Assembly: GCF_025791835.1 (NCBI RefSeq)
Contig: NZ_JAOXLP010000001.1
Span: forward strand, 124,001 to 188,000
Length of the DNA: 64,000 nucleotides
Direction: 5' to 3'
Source of the DNA: Roseomonas xinghualingensis
GTDB taxonomy: Bacteria; Pseudomonadota; Alphaproteobacteria; Acetobacterales; Acetobacteraceae
The position numbers and the translations under genes were made by a program. Under the pieces are notes generated by a model, which saw only the letters and a program-made list of their open reading frames with translations, did no database searches and was not told where the DNA came from. Positions within the stretch are counted from its first letter, which is position 1. Every line of letters begins with the position of its first letter. Below, in pieces: positions 42,814 to 51,286 of this stretch.

Positions 42814-43646
42814 TTCGCACCCCGCTTCCGCAGCCGCGGGTTCATCGCATCGGACAAGCCCTCACCCACCAGATTCAGCGCCAGCACCGTGATGAAGATC
42901 GCGATGCCCGGGAACACGCTCATCCACCAGGCGATGCGGATGACCGAGCGCCCCGAGCCGATCAGGAAGCCCCAGGACATCAGGTTCGGATCGCCCAGCC
43001 CCAGGAAGGAAAGCGAGCTTTCCAGCAGGATCGCGCTGGCCGTGTTGAGCGAGGCCAGAACGATGATCGGGGAGAGCGCGTTGGGCAGGATGTCCGTCAG
43101 CACGATGGCCATCGGCCGCTTGCCCAGCACTTCCGCCGCCTGCACGAATTCCCGCCCGCGCAGGCTGAGGAATTCCGCCCGCACCACGCGCGCTACCGGC
43201 GGCCAGGAGACGATGGCGATGGCCGCGACGATCGAGGTGATGGAGGGCGTGAAGATTGCCACCAGCAGGATCGCCAGCACGAAGGATGGGATGGTCTGGA
43301 AGAATTCGGTGAAGCGCATCACCGCATCGTCCACGACGCCGCCGAGATAGCCGGCCAGGGCCCCGAGCGCGACGCCGATCAGGATGGCGACGGCGGTGGA
43401 GACCGCCCCCACCAGCAGCGACACCCGCGCGCCATAGGCGATGCCGGCGGCCACGTTGCGGCCGAGGCTGTCCGACCCCAGCAGCATCCCGTCCTCCCCC
43501 GGAGGAGCGAAGGGCGGCCCCGCCATGTCCCAGGGGCTGCCAGGGAAGAGGACCGGCGCCAGGATCGCCACCGCCAGCACCAGCAGCAGCACGGCCGCGC
43601 CCACCACCGCGCCCGGGTGGCGTAGGAAACGACGGAGCAGGGCCAT
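42810..43646 (-). CDS. Dipeptide-type ABC transporter permease (DppC-like)
   Basis: 278 residues, six predicted membrane helices. LGSDSLGRNVAAGIAYGARVSL (about 57-78, in two parts) is the DppC/OppC signature, and EFVQAAEVLGKRPMAIVLTDILPN carries the EAA motif that docks the ATPase. ATG 43646 overlaps the DppB-type stop by one base (TGATG); a GTG one codon earlier is possible. A longer frame extends antisense-like into the DppB gene and is rejected. Confidence 0.9.
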   Translation of the reverse strand: MALLRRFLRHPGAVVGAAVLLLVLAVAILAPVLFPGSPWDMAGPPFAPPGEDGMLLGSDSLGRNVAAGIAYGARVSLLVGAVSTAVAILIGVALGALAGYLGGVVDDAVMRFTEFFQTIPSFVLAILLVAIFTPSITSIVAAIAIVSWPPVARVVRAEFLSLRGREFVQAAEVLGKRPMAIVLTDILPNALSPIIVLASLNTASAILLESSLSFLGLGDPNLMSWGFLIGSGRSVIRIAWWMSVFPGIAIFITVLALNLVGEGLSDAMNPRLRKRGAK

Positions 43647-44629
43647 CACGCCATCTCCACCCGCGGATCGATCAAGGCATAGAGAAGGTCGGTCAGCAGG
43701 TTGAACAGCACCACCATGACGGAGGTGATGAAGAACACGCCCATCAGCACCTGGTAATCGCGCGCCAGCAGCGCCTCGAAGGCCAGCCGCCCGATGCCGG
43801 GCCAGGCGAAGACCGTCTCCACAAGGATGGAGCCGCCCACCAGCTGCCCTGCCTGGATGCCCGCGAAGGTGATCACCGGCAGCAGCGCGTTGCGCAGCAC
43901 ATGCGCCCGCAGCACGCGCCCTTCCGGCACGCCCTTGGCGCGCGCTGTCTTCACGAAATCCTGGTCCGCCACCTCGAGCATCGTGGCGCGCGTCAGCCGC
44001 GCATAGACGGCGAGGTAGAACAGCCCCAGCGTCACCGCCGGCAGCACCAGATGCTTCGCCACGTCGAGCCAGAGCGCGAAGCCTTCCTGGTTCAGCCCCG
44101 GATCGGTCATGCCGAAGCTCGGCAGCCATTCCAGATGGACGCTGAACAGCAGAACCAGCATCAGCCCCACCCAGAAGAGCGGCGTGGCATAGAAGGCCAG
44201 GGCGATCACGGTGATGACCGAATCCGCCCAGGTTCCCACGCGCCGCGCCGCCAGCGCGCCAAGCGTGACGCCACCCGAGATGGCGATGGCGAAGGCCATC
44301 CCTGTCAGCAGCAGCGTGGCAGGCAGGCGATCGAGGATCAGCTGCGCCACGCCCACCTGCTGCCGGTGGCTGAAGCCGAGATCGAGATGCAGCACGCCCT
44401 TCAGGTAGATCCAGAGCTGCTCGATCAGCGGCCGGTCCAGCCCGAACTGCCGCCGCAGCTGCTCCATGTATTGCGGATCGGCCGAGCCGGACTGGCCCGC
44501 CATGACCATGGCCGGGTCACCCGGCGCGGCGTGGATCAGCAGGAAGTTGCAGACCACGATCGCGAGGATGACCACGACCGACTTGAGCGCCCGGCGAAGA
44601 AGGAAGCCGGGAAGACGGGACAATTCCAC
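43646..44629 (-). CDS. Dipeptide-type ABC transporter permease (DppB-like)
   Basis: 327 residues, six predicted membrane helices. LIHAAPGDPAMVMAG and RQFGLDRPLIEQLWIYLKGVLHLDLGFS (in parts) are the DppB N-terminal landmarks; ARLTRATMLEVADQDFVKTARAKG is the EAA-loop region. GTG 44629 is used as start. It follows the binding-protein gene by 13 bp and overlaps DppC by one base. Confidence 0.9.
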   Translation of the reverse strand: MELSRLPGFLLRRALKSVVVILAIVVCNFLLIHAAPGDPAMVMAGQSGSADPQYMEQLRRQFGLDRPLIEQLWIYLKGVLHLDLGFSHRQQVGVAQLILDRLPATLLLTGMAFAIAISGGVTLGALAARRVGTWADSVITVIALAFYATPLFWVGLMLVLLFSVHLEWLPSFGMTDPGLNQEGFALWLDVAKHLVLPAVTLGLFYLAVYARLTRATMLEVADQDFVKTARAKGVPEGRVLRAHVLRNALLPVITFAGIQAGQLVGGSILVETVFAWPGIGRLAFEALLARDYQVLMGVFFITSVMVVLFNLLTDLLYALIDPRVEMA

Positions 44630-44642
44630 CTAGGGGCGCCGC

Positions 44643-46229
44643 TCAGGCCAGGAACACGTCGTCGAAGCTCGCATGGTTGCCCGTGCCGAGCTGCACGGCG
44701 TTGCGCAGGCGCTTGTCCGTCACGGTCGGGTAATTGACCTCCACCACCCAGAGCAGCGGCATGTCCTCCACCAGCAGCTTCTGCACCTCGGAGAAGGCCG
44801 CCTTCCGCTCCGCCTCGTTGCCCGAGGTGCGGGCCTTGGCGAAAAGCTCGTCCACCTTCGGGTTGGAATAGCCGGCCGTGTTGGTGAACAGGATCTTCTG
44901 GATGTTGGAGGTGACGTAGCTCCGCTCCACGCCCAGCGTCGGGTCGCCGAACTGATAGAGCACGTTGGATGTCGCCTCGTAGTCCCAGTTGGCGACGCGG
45001 GATGCCCAGGTGCCGGCATCGGTCGATTCCAGCGTCACCTCGAAGCCGATCTGGCGCATGGCCTGGCGGAAATACTCGCCCATGCGGTTCCAGATCTCGC
45101 CATAGGGCGGGATGACGTATTTGAAGGAACCACGGACGCCCTGCGCATTCGCCCGCACGCCCGCCTCGTCCAGCAGCGCCTTCGCCTTGTTCATGTCGAA
45201 GGGCGCCAGCTTCACGCTGGGGTCGTGGAAGCGCGTGGTGGAGGAGATCGGGCCGGTGGCCGCCTTGCCCAGGCCAAACCACAGCCGGTTGACGATGAAG
45301 TTGCGGTCCAGCGCCATGCTCATCGCCTGCCGCACGCGCTTGTCGTCGAAGGGCTTGATGCGGTGGTTCACCTCGAACCAGAAGAGCGGCGAGAAGTATT
45401 CCCACCCCTTGGTCACCACATCCAGATTCGGCGCCTGGCGCAGCGCGGGGATGTCGAAGGGCTCGATATCCGTCGCGGTGGTCATCTGCACCTGCCCGCT
45501 CTGGATCGCGAGGCGGCGGCTCTGCCCATCCGGGATCACGCGCCACAGGATGCCATCCAGATAGGGCTGGCCGGGCTTCCAGTAGCCGTCGAAGCGTTCC
45601 ATCCGCACGAAGTTGCCGCGCTGCCACTCCACGAATTTGAAGGGGCCGGTGCCGATCGGGCGCGCATTCGCCGGGTTCGCGCGGAAATCGGTGCCGTCAT
45701 AGACATGCTTCGCCACCATCGGCAGCGCCGTCGCGTCGAAGCAGAGAAGGAAGGGCTGGAAGGCCTGCTTCAGCACGAAGCGCGCCGTGTGCGGGTCCGG
45801 CGCCGTCGCCTCCGCGATGCCCGCGATCACCCCTCGCAGACGCGGCGCGACCTCCTTGTTGAAGGACATCACGGAGAAGATGACGTCATCGGCCGTGAAG
45901 GGCCGGCCGTCATGCCACTTCACGTTCTCCTGCAGCTTGAACTCATAGACCAGCCCGTCCGGGCTCACGGTCCAGCTCTTCGCCAGCTCGGGCATCGGTT
46001 CCAGCGTGGGCGAGAACTTCAGCAGGCCCTGCGTGATCTTCGTGCCCTGGATCAGCGTCGGCGTCTGGTTGTTGATGCCGATCTGCAGGACCGGCGGCTC
46101 CGGATTCAGGATGACGTTCAGCACCCCGCCGCGCTTCGGCTGGATCCCCTGCGCCATGGCGGCCGATGCGCTGAGCAGGACCGGCGCGGATCCTAGTCCG
46201 GCGAGCAGGTGGCGGCGCGACAGATCCAT
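44643..46229 (-). CDS. Dipeptide-type ABC transporter binding protein (family 5)
   Basis: 528 residues. Tat-like leader SRRHLLAGLGSAPVLLSASAA with cleavage near AMAQG (about 27). The mature part has VLNVILNPEPPVLQIGINNQ, LEPMPELAKSWTVSPDGLVY and NPANARPIGTGPFKFVEWQ, typical of family-5 proteins; WHDGRPFTADDVIFSV is the central signature. First gene of a complete operon (binding protein-DppB-DppC-DppDF) that lies between two family-A repeats. Possible ligands include peptides, opines, glutathione and nickel chelates. Confidence 0.92.
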   Translation of the reverse strand: MDLSRRHLLAGLGSAPVLLSASAAMAQGIQPKRGGVLNVILNPEPPVLQIGINNQTPTLIQGTKITQGLLKFSPTLEPMPELAKSWTVSPDGLVYEFKLQENVKWHDGRPFTADDVIFSVMSFNKEVAPRLRGVIAGIAEATAPDPHTARFVLKQAFQPFLLCFDATALPMVAKHVYDGTDFRANPANARPIGTGPFKFVEWQRGNFVRMERFDGYWKPGQPYLDGILWRVIPDGQSRRLAIQSGQVQMTTATDIEPFDIPALRQAPNLDVVTKGWEYFSPLFWFEVNHRIKPFDDKRVRQAMSMALDRNFIVNRLWFGLGKAATGPISSTTRFHDPSVKLAPFDMNKAKALLDEAGVRANAQGVRGSFKYVIPPYGEIWNRMGEYFRQAMRQIGFEVTLESTDAGTWASRVANWDYEATSNVLYQFGDPTLGVERSYVTSNIQKILFTNTAGYSNPKVDELFAKARTSGNEAERKAAFSEVQKLLVEDMPLLWVVEVNYPTVTDKRLRNAVQLGTGNHASFDDVFLA

Positions 46230-46389
46230 CGAGCGTCTCCGTTAAAAGAACAGATTGAACGCTAGGATGGAAACGAAGCCCGGAGGAAGGGGGAGATCAG
46301 AGCCTGTTGCAGGCCAGGAAACGCCGTGGCGGGTAATCCTGCACAACAGGTGGGCATCCTGCTGCTGGCGGAGCACGGGACCCCGGGAG

Positions 46390-46516
46390 GCGCCGCAGGC
46401 CAATAGGCTGGATCAGCCAGGCTGCCATGTCAGTCGCCCGAGGCCATCAACCTCAGGCACGCTTGCAAACGAACAGATCGTGGGGTCCGGGGTGCCCGTA
46501 GCAGCCCCCGGGGACA
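46390..46516. repeat. Family-A mosaic palindromic repeat, partial and decayed
   Basis: Shares GGCTGCCATG, CAGTCGCC, the central hairpin region (46435-46459, arms now mismatched), GCACGCTTGCAAAC, and GGGGTCCGGGG with the 41.0 kb copy, in the same orientation. The left modules are missing. The remainder of the 291-bp gap between the binding protein and the 46521 gene holds no recognisable feature. Confidence 0.65.
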
Positions 46517-46520
46517 GCGG

Positions 46521-46709
46521 TCAGGCCGCCATCTTCCGCTGCACGCCATCCAGGGCGAGGGACGCCGCGGCCTGGGCCAGATGGCCCGCCGCCTCTTCCG
46601 CCCCGATCTCCAGGCAGCAGCGCTCCAGATGGGCCATCAGCTGCATCAGCGCGGCCATGTCGCGGCGGGCGTGGTCGGGCCAGAGCACGGCGGCGATCGG
46701 GGTATCCAT
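46521..46709 (-). CDS. Small protein of unknown function
   Basis: 62 residues, no family recognised. Helical, with LMQLMAHLERCCLEIG and EEAAGHLAQAAASLALD and a Cys-Cys pair at about 31-32. MDTPIAAVLW at ATG 46709 is the likely start; the frame extends to 46742. Single gene between the ABC operon and phaB, on the minus strand. It could be a regulator or a leftover; evidence rests on its tidy amphipathic pattern and isolated start. Confidence 0.4.
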   Translation of the reverse strand: MDTPIAAVLWPDHARRDMAALMQLMAHLERCCLEIGAEEAAGHLAQAAASLALDGVQRKMAA

Positions 46710-46942
46710 GGTGCGGCAGTCCTCGGTCAGGCGGGTCGGCACGGAAGGGGGCGGAGCGGCGGCGTCCTACACCGCCCGAGGCTTTGAATGCCAGAACTCG
46801 TTGCACGTTGCCCGCCCTTTCTCGCGCAATACGCGAATTCGCATTTGTGCGGTGCGATCCGGAGCAACATGCCCTTGATGCCCACCCGCCGCCGCGTCAG
46901 CCTGAGGATGGGAGATCAACGCCTCGGAAAGGGCCTTTCCAT

Positions 46943-47665
46943 ATGGCACGAATCGCACTTGTCACCGGTGGCCAGCGCGGCATCGGCGCGGCCATCAGCG
47001 AGCATCTGCAGAAGGTCGGCCGGAAGGTCGTCGCTTCCTATGCGGGCAATGATGCGGCCGCGAAAGCCTTCACCGAGCGTACCGGCATCCCGACCTACAA
47101 GTTCGACGTGTCGGACTTCGAGGCCTGCCAGTCCTCGCTGAAGCAGATCGAGGCCGAGGTCGGTCCCATCGAGATCCTGGTGAACAACGCGGGCATCACC
47201 CGCGACAACACCATGAAACGCATGGACCGCAAGATGTGGGACGACGTGATCGACACCAATCTCGGCTCCTGCTTCAACCTCTGCAAGCTGGTCTGGGATG
47301 GCATGACCTCCCGGAAATTCGGCCGGATCGTGAATATCGGCTCGATCAACGGCCAGGCGGGCCAGTACGGTCAGGTGAACTACGCCGCCGCCAAGTCCGG
47401 CATCCATGGCTTCACCAAGGCCCTCGCCCAGGAAGGGGCGCGCTTCGGCGTCACGGTCAATGCCGTCGCCCCGGGCTATGTGGACACGGAGATGGTCCGC
47501 GCCGTCCCGGAGGATGTGCTGGAGAAGATCATCGCCCGCATCCCGCGCGGCCGCCTGGGCACGGCGGAGGACATCGCCCGCGGCGTCGCCTTCCTCACCG
47601 CGGACGACGCCGATTTCATCACCGGCTCCACCCTCTCGATCAATGGCGGCCAGCACATGTACTGA
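46943..47665 (+). CDS. phaB: Acetoacetyl-CoA reductase
   Basis: 240 residues, short-chain dehydrogenase. Reduces acetoacetyl-CoA to (R)-3-hydroxybutyryl-CoA with NADPH for PHB synthesis. Cofactor motif VTGGQRGIGAA at about 7-17, NNAGI at 81-85, catalytic Ser134, Tyr147 and Lys151 (NIGSINGQ; NYAAAKSG), and the PhaB-typical C-terminus STLSINGGQHMY. ATG 46943 is chosen because the Rossmann strand starts directly after it; the frame is open upstream to 46784. Separated from phaA by hemA and an ABC operon. Confidence 0.93.
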   Translation: MARIALVTGGQRGIGAAISEHLQKVGRKVVASYAGNDAAAKAFTERTGIPTYKFDVSDFEACQSSLKQIEAEVGPIEILVNNAGITRDNTMKRMDRKMWDDVIDTNLGSCFNLCKLVWDGMTSRKFGRIVNIGSINGQAGQYGQVNYAAAKSGIHGFTKALAQEGARFGVTVNAVAPGYVDTEMVRAVPEDVLEKIIARIPRGRLGTAEDIARGVAFLTADDADFITGSTLSINGGQHMY

Positions 47666-47727
47666 GGGGGAACCTCCCTGGGCGGCCATTCGTTAACCCC
47701 GTTCCTCACACAGGAACGGAGACAGGC

Positions 47728-47967
47728 ATGACTGCTTCGAAGCACCCCAAGGGCGGCCCCAACGAGGAAGGGCTGGGCGACGGCATCCCCCGTCCGCCCT
47801 CCGACGAGGAGCGCAACCCCGGCATCGGCTCCTCCAAGGGCGTTTTCGGCCGCGGCACCGACCCGGCCGCCTTGCAGGGCGAGAACACCGATGAAGGCGA
47901 CACCGCCAACGACACCACTTCGCAGGGCGGTGTCGCGCCCGGCCAGATGGGCCGCACCAACAAGTAG
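47728..47967 (+). CDS. Small hydrophilic, probably disordered protein
   Basis: 79 residues, no family recognised. Rich in Gly, Pro, Asp, Asn and Thr with almost no hydrophobic residues (PRPPSDEERNPGIGSSKG; GENTDEGDTANDTTSQGG), so it is probably unstructured. A GGAACGGAGAC sequence precedes the ATG. It lies 62 bp after phaB on the same strand and may be co-transcribed. Such proteins are often stress- or desiccation-related; this is only a guess from composition. Confidence 0.55.
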   Translation: MTASKHPKGGPNEEGLGDGIPRPPSDEERNPGIGSSKGVFGRGTDPAALQGENTDEGDTANDTTSQGGVAPGQMGRTNK

Positions 47968-48027
47968 CGGGCCCTGCTTGCTCCAGGCGCTCCATCGCGC
48001 CAGCCTTCCGCGCCTGGAGGACCGGCG

Positions 48028-48663
48028 ATGACGGAATGCAGCCTGGTGCTGGCGAAGGCGGCGGCGGATGCGGAAGCCCGCATCGGCTCCGCCCGTCCTG
48101 CCCATCTCGCCCTGATCACCCCCATGGCCGAGGCGGGCGAGCTGATCCTGGGCGTGCCCCTGATGGATGCGGGCGGAAGCTATCGTGGGTCACTGATGAT
48201 CATCCGGACGGCCGTGCTGGACCGCTACCTCGAAGCCGAGCCCTTCCGCCGGGAGGGCGTCTGGGAAAGCCATGCGGCGTATCCGTTCCGCATCGCGCCC
48301 CTGCCCTACCGCCCGCTTCCGGATGGCCCCGCGCCCGCGCGGCCCACCCATAGCGTCGCCATCGCATTCGACGGCAAGGGCCCCGAGGCCCTCTCCCGCC
48401 GCCTTGCCGCGCGCGAGGCGCATCTCGCCCGCGCCCGCCCCGCCGCCGAGCAGGGCATTCTCACCCTGGGCGGGGCCATACTGGATGCGCCGGACGGCCG
48501 GATGATCGGCTCCGTCGCCATCACGGCCCATCCCGGCAGCGGGGCCGCCCAGGATTGGTGGGCGGCCGATCCCTATCTCACCGGCGGCGTGTGGCGCGAC
48601 ATCACCTGGCACGCCACGCGCTTCGCCCCGCTGCCCTACCACGCCTTGCCCGGCGTGGCGTGA
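48028..48663 (+). CDS. Tandem YciI-like (YCII-related) protein
   Basis: 211 residues formed by two copies of an ~95-residue YciI-like ferredoxin fold. Copy one: RPAHLALITPMAEAGELILG, MDAGGSYRGSLMII, AEPFRREGVWES, FRIAPLPYRPLP. Copy two: REAHLARARPAAEQGILTLG, LDAPDGRMIGSVAI, ADPYLTGGVWRD, TRFAPLPYHALP. The repeated RFAPLPYxxLP ends show internal duplication. Function of YciI proteins is mostly unknown. ATG 48028 follows GGAGGACCGGCG. Confidence 0.7.
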   Translation: MTECSLVLAKAAADAEARIGSARPAHLALITPMAEAGELILGVPLMDAGGSYRGSLMIIRTAVLDRYLEAEPFRREGVWESHAAYPFRIAPLPYRPLPDGPAPARPTHSVAIAFDGKGPEALSRRLAAREAHLARARPAAEQGILTLGGAILDAPDGRMIGSVAITAHPGSGAAQDWWAADPYLTGGVWRDITWHATRFAPLPYHALPGVA

Positions 48664-48667
48664 AGGC

Positions 48668-49012
48668 TCAGTCGGCCCGGTCGCCCACCACCTTGTTGGC
48701 GAGCCAGGAGACGATCCAGATGATGATCGCGCCCCAGAAGGCGCCCCAGAAGGTTACCTGCATCCCGGGCATCAGCAATGCGGTCAGCCCCAGCATCAGC
48801 GCATTCACCACCAGGGTGAACAGCCCGAGCGTCAGCACCGTCAGCGGCAGGGACAGGGTCGCCACGATCGGCCGGATCACGGCATTGACCACCCCGAAGA
48901 TGACGGCGGCGATGATCAGGTTCAGAAGGCTGGGGAAATACAGGCCGGTGATGAGATTCGCCGCGATGTAGAAGGCGAAGGCCGTGATGGCCGTTCGGAT
49001 CAGGAATCCCAC
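48668..49012 (-). CDS. Phage-holin-4-like (DUF360-type) four-helix membrane protein
   Basis: 114 residues with four membrane helices (about 5-22, 27-48, 54-74 and 88-108). The motif FGVVNAVIRPIVATLSLPLTVLTLG, read in two parts, is typical of the chromosomal family often labelled phage holin family 4. Despite the name these are house-keeping membrane proteins of unknown role. GTG 49012 has GAGGAG about 9 bp upstream; the frame continues upstream antisense to the exporter gene and is rejected. Convergent with the YciI-like gene. Confidence 0.78.
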   Translation of the reverse strand: MGFLIRTAITAFAFYIAANLITGLYFPSLLNLIIAAVIFGVVNAVIRPIVATLSLPLTVLTLGLFTLVVNALMLGLTALLMPGMQVTFWGAFWGAIIIWIVSWLANKVVGDRAD

Positions 49013-49105
49013 AGTGCTTAACTCCTCTGCCGCCGGGGCGCCGGACACCCCCGGCTGGACGCGGGGGCAACGCGCCCCCCACTCCCCGGTTTCCCCGCCC
49101 GCCGC

Positions 49106-49948
49106 ATGAGCAGCGCCACCCTCTCCGGTATCGGGGCCCTGTTGCTCTGGGCCTTCCTGGCGCTGCTCGCCCGGGGCGCCGCCGGCCTGCCTCCGTTGCA
49201 GGTCACGGCCATGGCCTTCGCCACCGCCGGCATCCTGGCGATTGCCTGGCTCGCACTCCGCGGCCAGCTCGCCGCCCTGCGCCAGCCGCCCATCGCCTGG
49301 ATCCACGGTGTCGGCGGCCTCTTTGGCTATCACGCCCTTTATTTCGCGGCCCTCGCCTGGGCCCCGCCAGTCGAGGCCAGCCTCATCAACTATCTCTGGC
49401 CGCTGCTGATCGTCCTCTTCTCCGCCCCCATCCTCGGCCTGCGCCTCGGCCCGCGCCGCCTGGCGGGGGTGGCCCTGGGCCTCGTCGGATGCGCCCTGGT
49501 GGTGGGTCCTGGCGCCTCATTCCCGCCGGGCGCCGCGCCGGGCTTCCTCTGCGCCGTCGCTGGCGCCCTTGTCTGGTCGCTCTATTCCGTCACCTCCCGC
49601 CGCCTCGCTGCCGTGCCCACGGAGGCGGTGGCGGGGTTCTGCCTCGCCTCCGGCGTATTGGCCGGCCTTGCCCACCTGGCCTTCGAAACCACGGTGGCCC
49701 CGGACGCGCGGCAGCTGCTCTCCGCCCTGCTGCTTGGTCTTGGCCCGGTTGGCGCCGCCTTCTTCCTTTGGGATGTCGGCATGAAGCGGGGCGACCCGCG
49801 CTTTCTCGGCACGCTGGCCTATGCCGTGCCGGTGGTCTCCACCCTGCTGCTCCTCCTGGCGGGGGAAGGCACGCTCGGGCCGCGCATCGCGGCGGCCGCG
49901 ACGCTGGTGGTGGGCGGGGGGTGGCTGGCTGCCTCGGCCAAAGGGTGA
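49106..49948 (+). CDS. EamA/DMT-family exporter
   Basis: 280 residues, ten predicted membrane helices in two EamA repeats. NYLWPLLIVLFSAPILGLRL is the end-of-repeat signature of the first half, and LGTLAYAVPVVSTLLLLLAGE that of the second. A WDVGMKRGDPRFLG loop precedes the last pair. Substrate unknown, probably an amino acid or other metabolite. Its 3' end faces the methyltransferase at 49983 across a family-B hairpin. Confidence 0.88.
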   Translation: MSSATLSGIGALLLWAFLALLARGAAGLPPLQVTAMAFATAGILAIAWLALRGQLAALRQPPIAWIHGVGGLFGYHALYFAALAWAPPVEASLINYLWPLLIVLFSAPILGLRLGPRRLAGVALGLVGCALVVGPGASFPPGAAPGFLCAVAGALVWSLYSVTSRRLAAVPTEAVAGFCLASGVLAGLAHLAFETTVAPDARQLLSALLLGLGPVGAAFFLWDVGMKRGDPRFLGTLAYAVPVVSTLLLLLAGEGTLGPRIAAAATLVVGGGWLAASAKG

Positions 49949-49952
49949 AGAA

Positions 49953-49984
49953 GGTCGGAGAGAAGAAATTCTCCCCGGCCTTTT
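49953..49984. terminator. Family-B hairpin between exporter and methyltransferase
   Basis: A stem of about 11 pairs (49953-49964 with 49969-49980, one mismatch and one G-T) around a GAAA tetraloop, followed by TTTT on the plus strand. It starts 5 bp after the exporter stop and reaches the methyltransferase stop. Confidence 0.7.
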
Positions 49985-50588
49985 ACGCCTTCCTCAGCAG
50001 TGCCCGGACCACCTCGGCATGGCCCTGGTGTTTCGGTCCCTCATCCAGCAGCACGGTCCCTTCCAGGCATTCCAGAAGTTCCAGCCCGGCGAAATGCTCC
50101 CGCACCAGAGCGGCGGACCATAGCAGCGCTGAGTCGCGTGGTCCGCCGGAGCGCCGCCCCTCCTGCGCCGGGGTGAAGCCCTCCAGCACCAGCAACCCGC
50201 CCGGCGACAAAGCCTCCACGGCCCGCGCCGCCACCACCGCCCGGTCCTTTGGCGGAAGATGCACGAAGATCCAGGCCACCAGGTCGAAGGCCCCCACCGG
50301 CCAGTCCCATCCGACCAGATCCGCCACCACTGTCCGGATCGAAACGCCCCGCGCATTCGCCAGTGCCGATGCCTTGGCCAGCCCCGCAGCCGACCAGTCC
50401 ACGCTCGTCACCAGCAGCCGGCGCTCCGCCAGCCACACGCCGTTGCGCCCCTCGCCATCCCCGATGGCCAGTGCCCGCATTCCCGGCCGCAGCCGCGCCG
50501 CCTGGGCCTCCAGATACAGGTTCGGCTTCGCCCCGAAGGCAAATCCGCCCGAGGCATAGCGCTCGTCCCAGGCCGCCGCGTCACTCAT
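49983..50588 (-). CDS. SAM-dependent methyltransferase, class I
   Basis: 201 residues. WDERYASGGFAFGAKPN at the start and ALAIGDGEGRNGVWLAERR (motif I, with Asp-Gly-Glu-Gly in place of the common Gly-x-Gly-x-Gly) are typical of the tellurite-resistance/thiopurine-methyltransferase-like branch. VTSVDWSAAGLAKA carries the acidic ribose-binding residue and DLVAWIFVHLPP motif II. ATG 50588 overlaps the yggS stop as ATGA, so it is translated after YggS. Possible substrates are chalcogen oxyanions or thiols. Confidence 0.82.
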   Translation of the reverse strand: MSDAAAWDERYASGGFAFGAKPNLYLEAQAARLRPGMRALAIGDGEGRNGVWLAERRLLVTSVDWSAAGLAKASALANARGVSIRTVVADLVGWDWPVGAFDLVAWIFVHLPPKDRAVVAARAVEALSPGGLLVLEGFTPAQEGRRSGGPRDSALLWSAALVREHFAGLELLECLEGTVLLDEGPKHQGHAEVVRALLRKA

Positions 50589-51286
50589 GGGGCGGGATAA
50601 GGCCGCGCCCCGAAGATCGCGCTGCCCACCCGCACCTGGGTTGAGCCGCAGGCGATGGCAGCCTCGAAATCCCCGCTCATGCCCATGGAGAGCACGGGAA
50701 GCCCTTCCTTCGCCGCCAGATCGGCCAGCCAGTCGAAATGCGGCAACGGGTCCTCGCCCTCCGGCGGGATGCACATCAGGCCGGAGACCTTCAGCCCATG
50801 CTCGTCCCGGCATTGCCGCAGGAAGGAAGAGGCCTCATCCCGCGCCACGCCGAATTTCTGTGGCTCGGCCCCGGTGTTCACCTGCACCAGCAATTCGGGC
50901 ACCCGCCCCTCCTTGCGAATCGCCTCCGCGATTGCTGCCGCCAGCTTCGGCCGGTCCAGGCTCTCGATCACATCGGCCACGCGCACCGCATCCCGTGCCT
51001 TGTTGGTCTGCAGACCGCCGATGATGTGGAGCCGAATCGCCGGATTCTCCGCGCGCAGCCCCGGGAACTTCCCGGCCGCCTCCTGCACCCGGTTCTCCCC
51101 GAACACCGCCTGCCCTGCCGCGATCGCCGCCTCCACCGCCTCCGCCGGATGCGTCTTGGAGACGGCCACCAGCGTCACCGTGGCTGGATCCCGCCCTGCG
51201 CGGCCGCAGGCTTCGGCGATCCGCGCCTTGATCCGGGCGAGGTTCGCGGCGATGGCAAGGGGATCGGACAGTGGAAGATCGGTCAT
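50585..51286 (-). CDS. yggS: YggS-family PLP homeostasis protein
   Basis: 233 residues, the normal length. Binds PLP on Lys44 (LVAVSKTHPAE); GENRVQEAAGKF, LHIIGGLQTNKA, NTGAEPQKFGV and LSMGMSGDFEAAIACGSTQVRVGSAIFG (in parts) are the family landmarks. Keeps free PLP in balance rather than catalysing a reaction. ATG 51286 shares the sequence CATG with the opposite-strand start of the ThiE-like gene. Confidence 0.93.
   Translation of the reverse strand: MTDLPLSDPLAIAANLARIKARIAEACGRAGRDPATVTLVAVSKTHPAEAVEAAIAAGQAVFGENRVQEAAGKFPGLRAENPAIRLHIIGGLQTNKARDAVRVADVIESLDRPKLAAAIAEAIRKEGRVPELLVQVNTGAEPQKFGVARDEASSFLRQCRDEHGLKVSGLMCIPPEGEDPLPHFDWLADLAAKEGLPVLSMGMSGDFEAAIACGSTQVRVGSAIFGARPYPAP

Noticed and set aside
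41122..43350. A 742-codon open frame on the plus strand
   Set aside because: Antisense to the ABC ATPase and permease genes; no family-like sequence; Arg/His-rich composition.
48668..49012. Phage-holin-like gene considered as a sign of a prophage
   Set aside because: No other phage genes nearby; this family is common as a chromosomal membrane protein.
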